Source of the DNA: an uncultured Prevotellaceae bacterium | Lineage (GTDB): Bacteria; Bacteroidota; Bacteroidia; Bacteroidales; Muribaculaceae | Reading direction: 5' to 3' | DNA length: 8,332 nucleotides | Assembly (NCBI GenBank): GCA_946055125.1 | Contig: CAMGFF010000082.1 | Span: forward strand, 1-8,332 | In this document: one piece after another, positions 6,594 through 8,332 of the stretch | Layout of the letters: each line of letters opens with the position of its first letter | Position numbering within the stretch: the stretch's first letter is position 1 | Made by a program: the position numbers and the translations under genes | The notes under the pieces: generated by a model | The model's input: the letters and a program-made list of their open reading frames with translations, nothing else | Told to the model about the DNA's origin: nothing | The model's database searches: none

Positions 6594-6970
6594 ACGCTCT
6601 CACACTAAGCATTGGCAGCAACAGCCGCGACCGCGAGTGGCAAATGAAGCACGGAATTGAGTGGCTCAGGCACACGCTGAGCAACACCCACGTCTCGTCG
6701 GTCTACAACACACTGGCAGTGAACGGCCGCGACGCCGACTACCTCAACGCCGTGATTTCGGCATCAACAAAACTCAGCCTCGACGACGCGGTGGCCCTCA
6801 TGAAGCAATATGAGGGCGTGTGCGGACGCACCCCAGCAAGCAAGCTCCAGGGCGTGATTCCCATCGACATCGACATCGTGCTGTGGAACGGCGAGGTGAT
6901 ACGCCCGGCCGACTTCGCGCAGCAATACTTCCAGCGCGGCTGGCAAGAGCTGAAGACGGTGAACATATAA
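6590..6970 (+). CDS. folK: Short, divergent HPPK-like protein (6-hydroxymethyl-dihydropterin pyrophosphokinase family)
   Basis: Classical HPPK transfers pyrophosphate from ATP to 6-hydroxymethyl-7,8-dihydropterin in folate synthesis. This 126-aa protein has the family start LSIGSN (6-11), the pterin-pocket element DYLNAV (50-55), a Glu in YEGVCGR (74-80, equivalent to E. coli Glu77 and Arg82), and the Mg-binding pair in IPIDIDIVLW (90-99, equivalent to Asp95 and Asp97). By hand alignment with E. coli HPPK as I remember it (about 159 aa), Trp89 and Arg92 of the WGPR stretch are replaced by Gln and Ile. His115 has no clear counterpart, and the C-terminal region after Arg121/Phe123 is missing (the protein ends RGWQELKTVNI). 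Loop 2 also appears short. It overlaps the tex stop (ATGA) and precedes ligA by 39 nt. It may be a reduced but active HPPK, a paralogue with another substrate, or inactive. The fold assignment is fairly safe, the activity is not. Confidence 0.75.
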   Translation: MNALTLSIGSNSRDREWQMKHGIEWLRHTLSNTHVSSVYNTLAVNGRDADYLNAVISASTKLSLDDAVALMKQYEGVCGRTPASKLQGVIPIDIDIVLWNGEVIRPADFAQQYFQRGWQELKTVNI

Positions 6971-7009
6971 CCGAAAAATTTTTTTTGACAATCCCCAAAC
7001 AACCCTACA

Positions 7010-8332
7010 ATGGCCGACCTATTCAAGCAGCGCATCGATGAGCTCCGCGCCGAGCTCAACCGCCACAACCATAACTACTACGTACTCAATGCCCCCACGA
7101 TAAGCGACAAGGAGTTTGACGATATGCTCCGCGAGCTGCAGGAGCTTGAGGCCTCCTATCCGCAATATTTCGACCCCCTCTCTCCCACACAGCGCGTGGG
7201 AAGCGACATCAACAAAGCTTTCACCCAGGTGGCACACGAGCGCCCCATGATGTCGCTCGCCAATTCCTACTCGATTGAGGAGGTGGAGGATTTCCTGCGC
7301 CGAGCCAAGAGCGGAGTGGGCGGTGAGGAGTGCCAGATTGTGGGCGAGATGAAATTCGACGGCACCTCAATTTCGCTCACCTACGAGAAAGGGCGCCTGG
7401 TGCGTGCCGTGACTCGCGGCGACGGTGTGCGCGGCGACGACGTGACGGCCAATGTGATGACCATAAAGAGCATTCCGCTGCAGCTGCAAGGCACGGGCTA
7501 TCCCGAGCGCTTTGAGGTGCGCGGCGAAATCCTCATGCCGTGGAGCACCTTTGAGGAGCTAAACCGCGAGCGTGCCTACAATGAGGAGCCGCTCTTTGCC
7601 AACCCCCGCAATGCCGCAGCCGGCACCCTGAAGCTCCAGAACTCGGCCGAGGTGGCCCGACGCGGCCTCGATGCCTATATCTACTACCTGCTTGGCGACA
7701 ACCTGCCTCACGACAACCACTACGACAACATGCTCGCCGTGCGCGAGTGGGGCTTCAAGGTGAGCGATGCCATGACGATTCTGCCCTCAATCGATGCCGT
7801 AGGTGAGTTTATCGCCCACTGGGACGTGGAGCGGAAGAAGCTCCCCGTGGCCACCGACGGGCTTGTGTTCAAAATCAACTCCCTGCGCCAGCAGCTCAAC
7901 TTGGGCAGCACGGCCAAGTCGCCACGCTGGGCCATCGCCTATAAGTTCCAGGCCGAGCGAGCCTGCACGAAGCTCAGGTTTGTGTCGTACGAGGTGGGCC
8001 GCACGGGCGTTATCACCCCGGTTGCCAATCTTGAGCCGGTGCTGCTCTCGGGCACCATAGTGAAGCGTGCCTCGCTGCACAATGAGGACATTATACGCTC
8101 GCTCGACATTCACGACGATGACATGCTCTATGTGGAGAAGGGCGGCGAGATTATTCCCAAGATTGTGGGTGTCGACCTCGACAGCCGCAAGCCCGGCAGC
8201 CAGCCGGTGGAATTTGTGAGAACGTGCCCGGTGTGCGGCTCAACGCTGCGCCGCATGGAGGGTGAGGCAGCCTGGGTGTGCACCAACAGCAACGGCTGCG
8301 CCCCGCAAATCACCGGAAAGATTGAGCACTTC
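7010..8332 (+). CDS. ligA: NAD-dependent DNA ligase LigA, 5' part (cut by window end)
   Basis: Seals nicks in duplex DNA using NAD+ in replication and repair. The 441 codons visible run open to the window edge; full LigA is about 670 aa, so the rest of the helix-hairpin-helix region and the BRCT domain are outside. Seen in order: domain Ia (about 1-70, NYYVLNAPTISDKEFD); the nucleotidyltransferase domain with EMKFDG (Lys115 as the adenylated lysine, Phe in place of the Leu/Ile of many homologues), TRGDGVRGDDVT (135-146), RGEILMP (171-177), NPRNAAAGTLK (198-208) and DGLVFKIN (283-290); the OB fold with GRTGVITPVANLEPV (about 330-344) and KGGEIIPKI (377-385); and the zinc finger Cys406, Cys409, Cys424, Cys430. 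ATG 7010 gives the standard N-terminus. The 39-nt gap to the HPPK-like gene has no -7 box, so ligA is probably read through from tex. Confidence 0.96.
   Translation, partial: MADLFKQRIDELRAELNRHNHNYYVLNAPTISDKEFDDMLRELQELEASYPQYFDPLSPTQRVGSDINKAFTQVAHERPMMSLANSYSIEEVEDFLRRAKSGVGGEECQIVGEMKFDGTSISLTYEKGRLVRAVTRGDGVRGDDVTANVMTIKSIPLQLQGTGYPERFEVRGEILMPWSTFEELNRERAYNEEPLFANPRNAAAGTLKLQNSAEVARRGLDAYIYYLLGDNLPHDNHYDNMLAVREWGFKVSDAMTILPSIDAVGEFIAHWDVERKKLPVATDGLVFKINSLRQQLNLGSTAKSPRWAIAYKFQAERACTKLRFVSYEVGRTGVITPVANLEPVLLSGTIVKRASLHNEDIIRSLDIHDDDMLYVEKGGEIIPKIVGVDLDSRKPGSQPVEFVRTCPVCGSTLRRMEGEAAWVCTNSNGCAPQITGKIEHF

Noticed and set aside
7803..8060. Plus-strand 85-codon frame within ligA
   Set aside because: It is a frame-shifted shadow of ligA, rich in Ser, Arg and Pro, with no motif.

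Overview
The window looks like ordinary chromosomal housekeeping DNA from a member of the Bacteroidales (Bacteroidota), possibly of the Muribaculaceae/Prevotellaceae kind. Three things point there: two promoter -7 boxes of the Bacteroidetes type TAnnTTTG (95-102 and 1975-1982); the near absence of Shine-Dalgarno sequences; and protein variants familiar from that order, such as the KFDGTSISLTY active-site region of LigA and a stand-alone membrane PASTA protein next to an RluD-type enzyme. Coding DNA is GC-rich with many C-ending codons, while the gaps are AT-rich. All seven genes are on the + strand. I saw no mobile element, CRISPR array, rRNA, tRNA or obvious recent transfer.

Layout. Positions 1-130 hold no gene: a rho-independent terminator for a + strand gene to the left (29-59) and a promoter (95-102). 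Then follow a single-pass PASTA protein starting at GTG 131, a 53-nt imperfect inverted repeat in the next gap, and rluD (23S rRNA pseudouridine synthase family). A second promoter leads into a PlsB/PlsC-like acyltransferase (2013-3194). A four-helix membrane metallophosphoesterase follows (3240-4430). The right part is a tight block: tex (RNA-binding transcription accessory protein, TTG start), a short divergent folK-like gene that overlaps the tex stop by 4 nt, and the 5' 441 codons of ligA (NAD-dependent DNA ligase), cut by the window edge. No gene-free stretch exceeds 300 bases; the longest is 1-130.

How they fit together. The left half is envelope-flavoured (PASTA fold, phospholipid-type acyltransferase, membrane-anchored phosphoesterase) with one ribosome-modification gene. 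The right half is information processing plus one folate-pathway relative. I do not see an undescribed multi-gene system. The points most worth a second look are the HPPK-like protein lacking several residues of classical HPPK, the inverted repeat before rluD, the stand-alone PASTA protein, and the unusual spacing of the acyltransferase catalytic motif.
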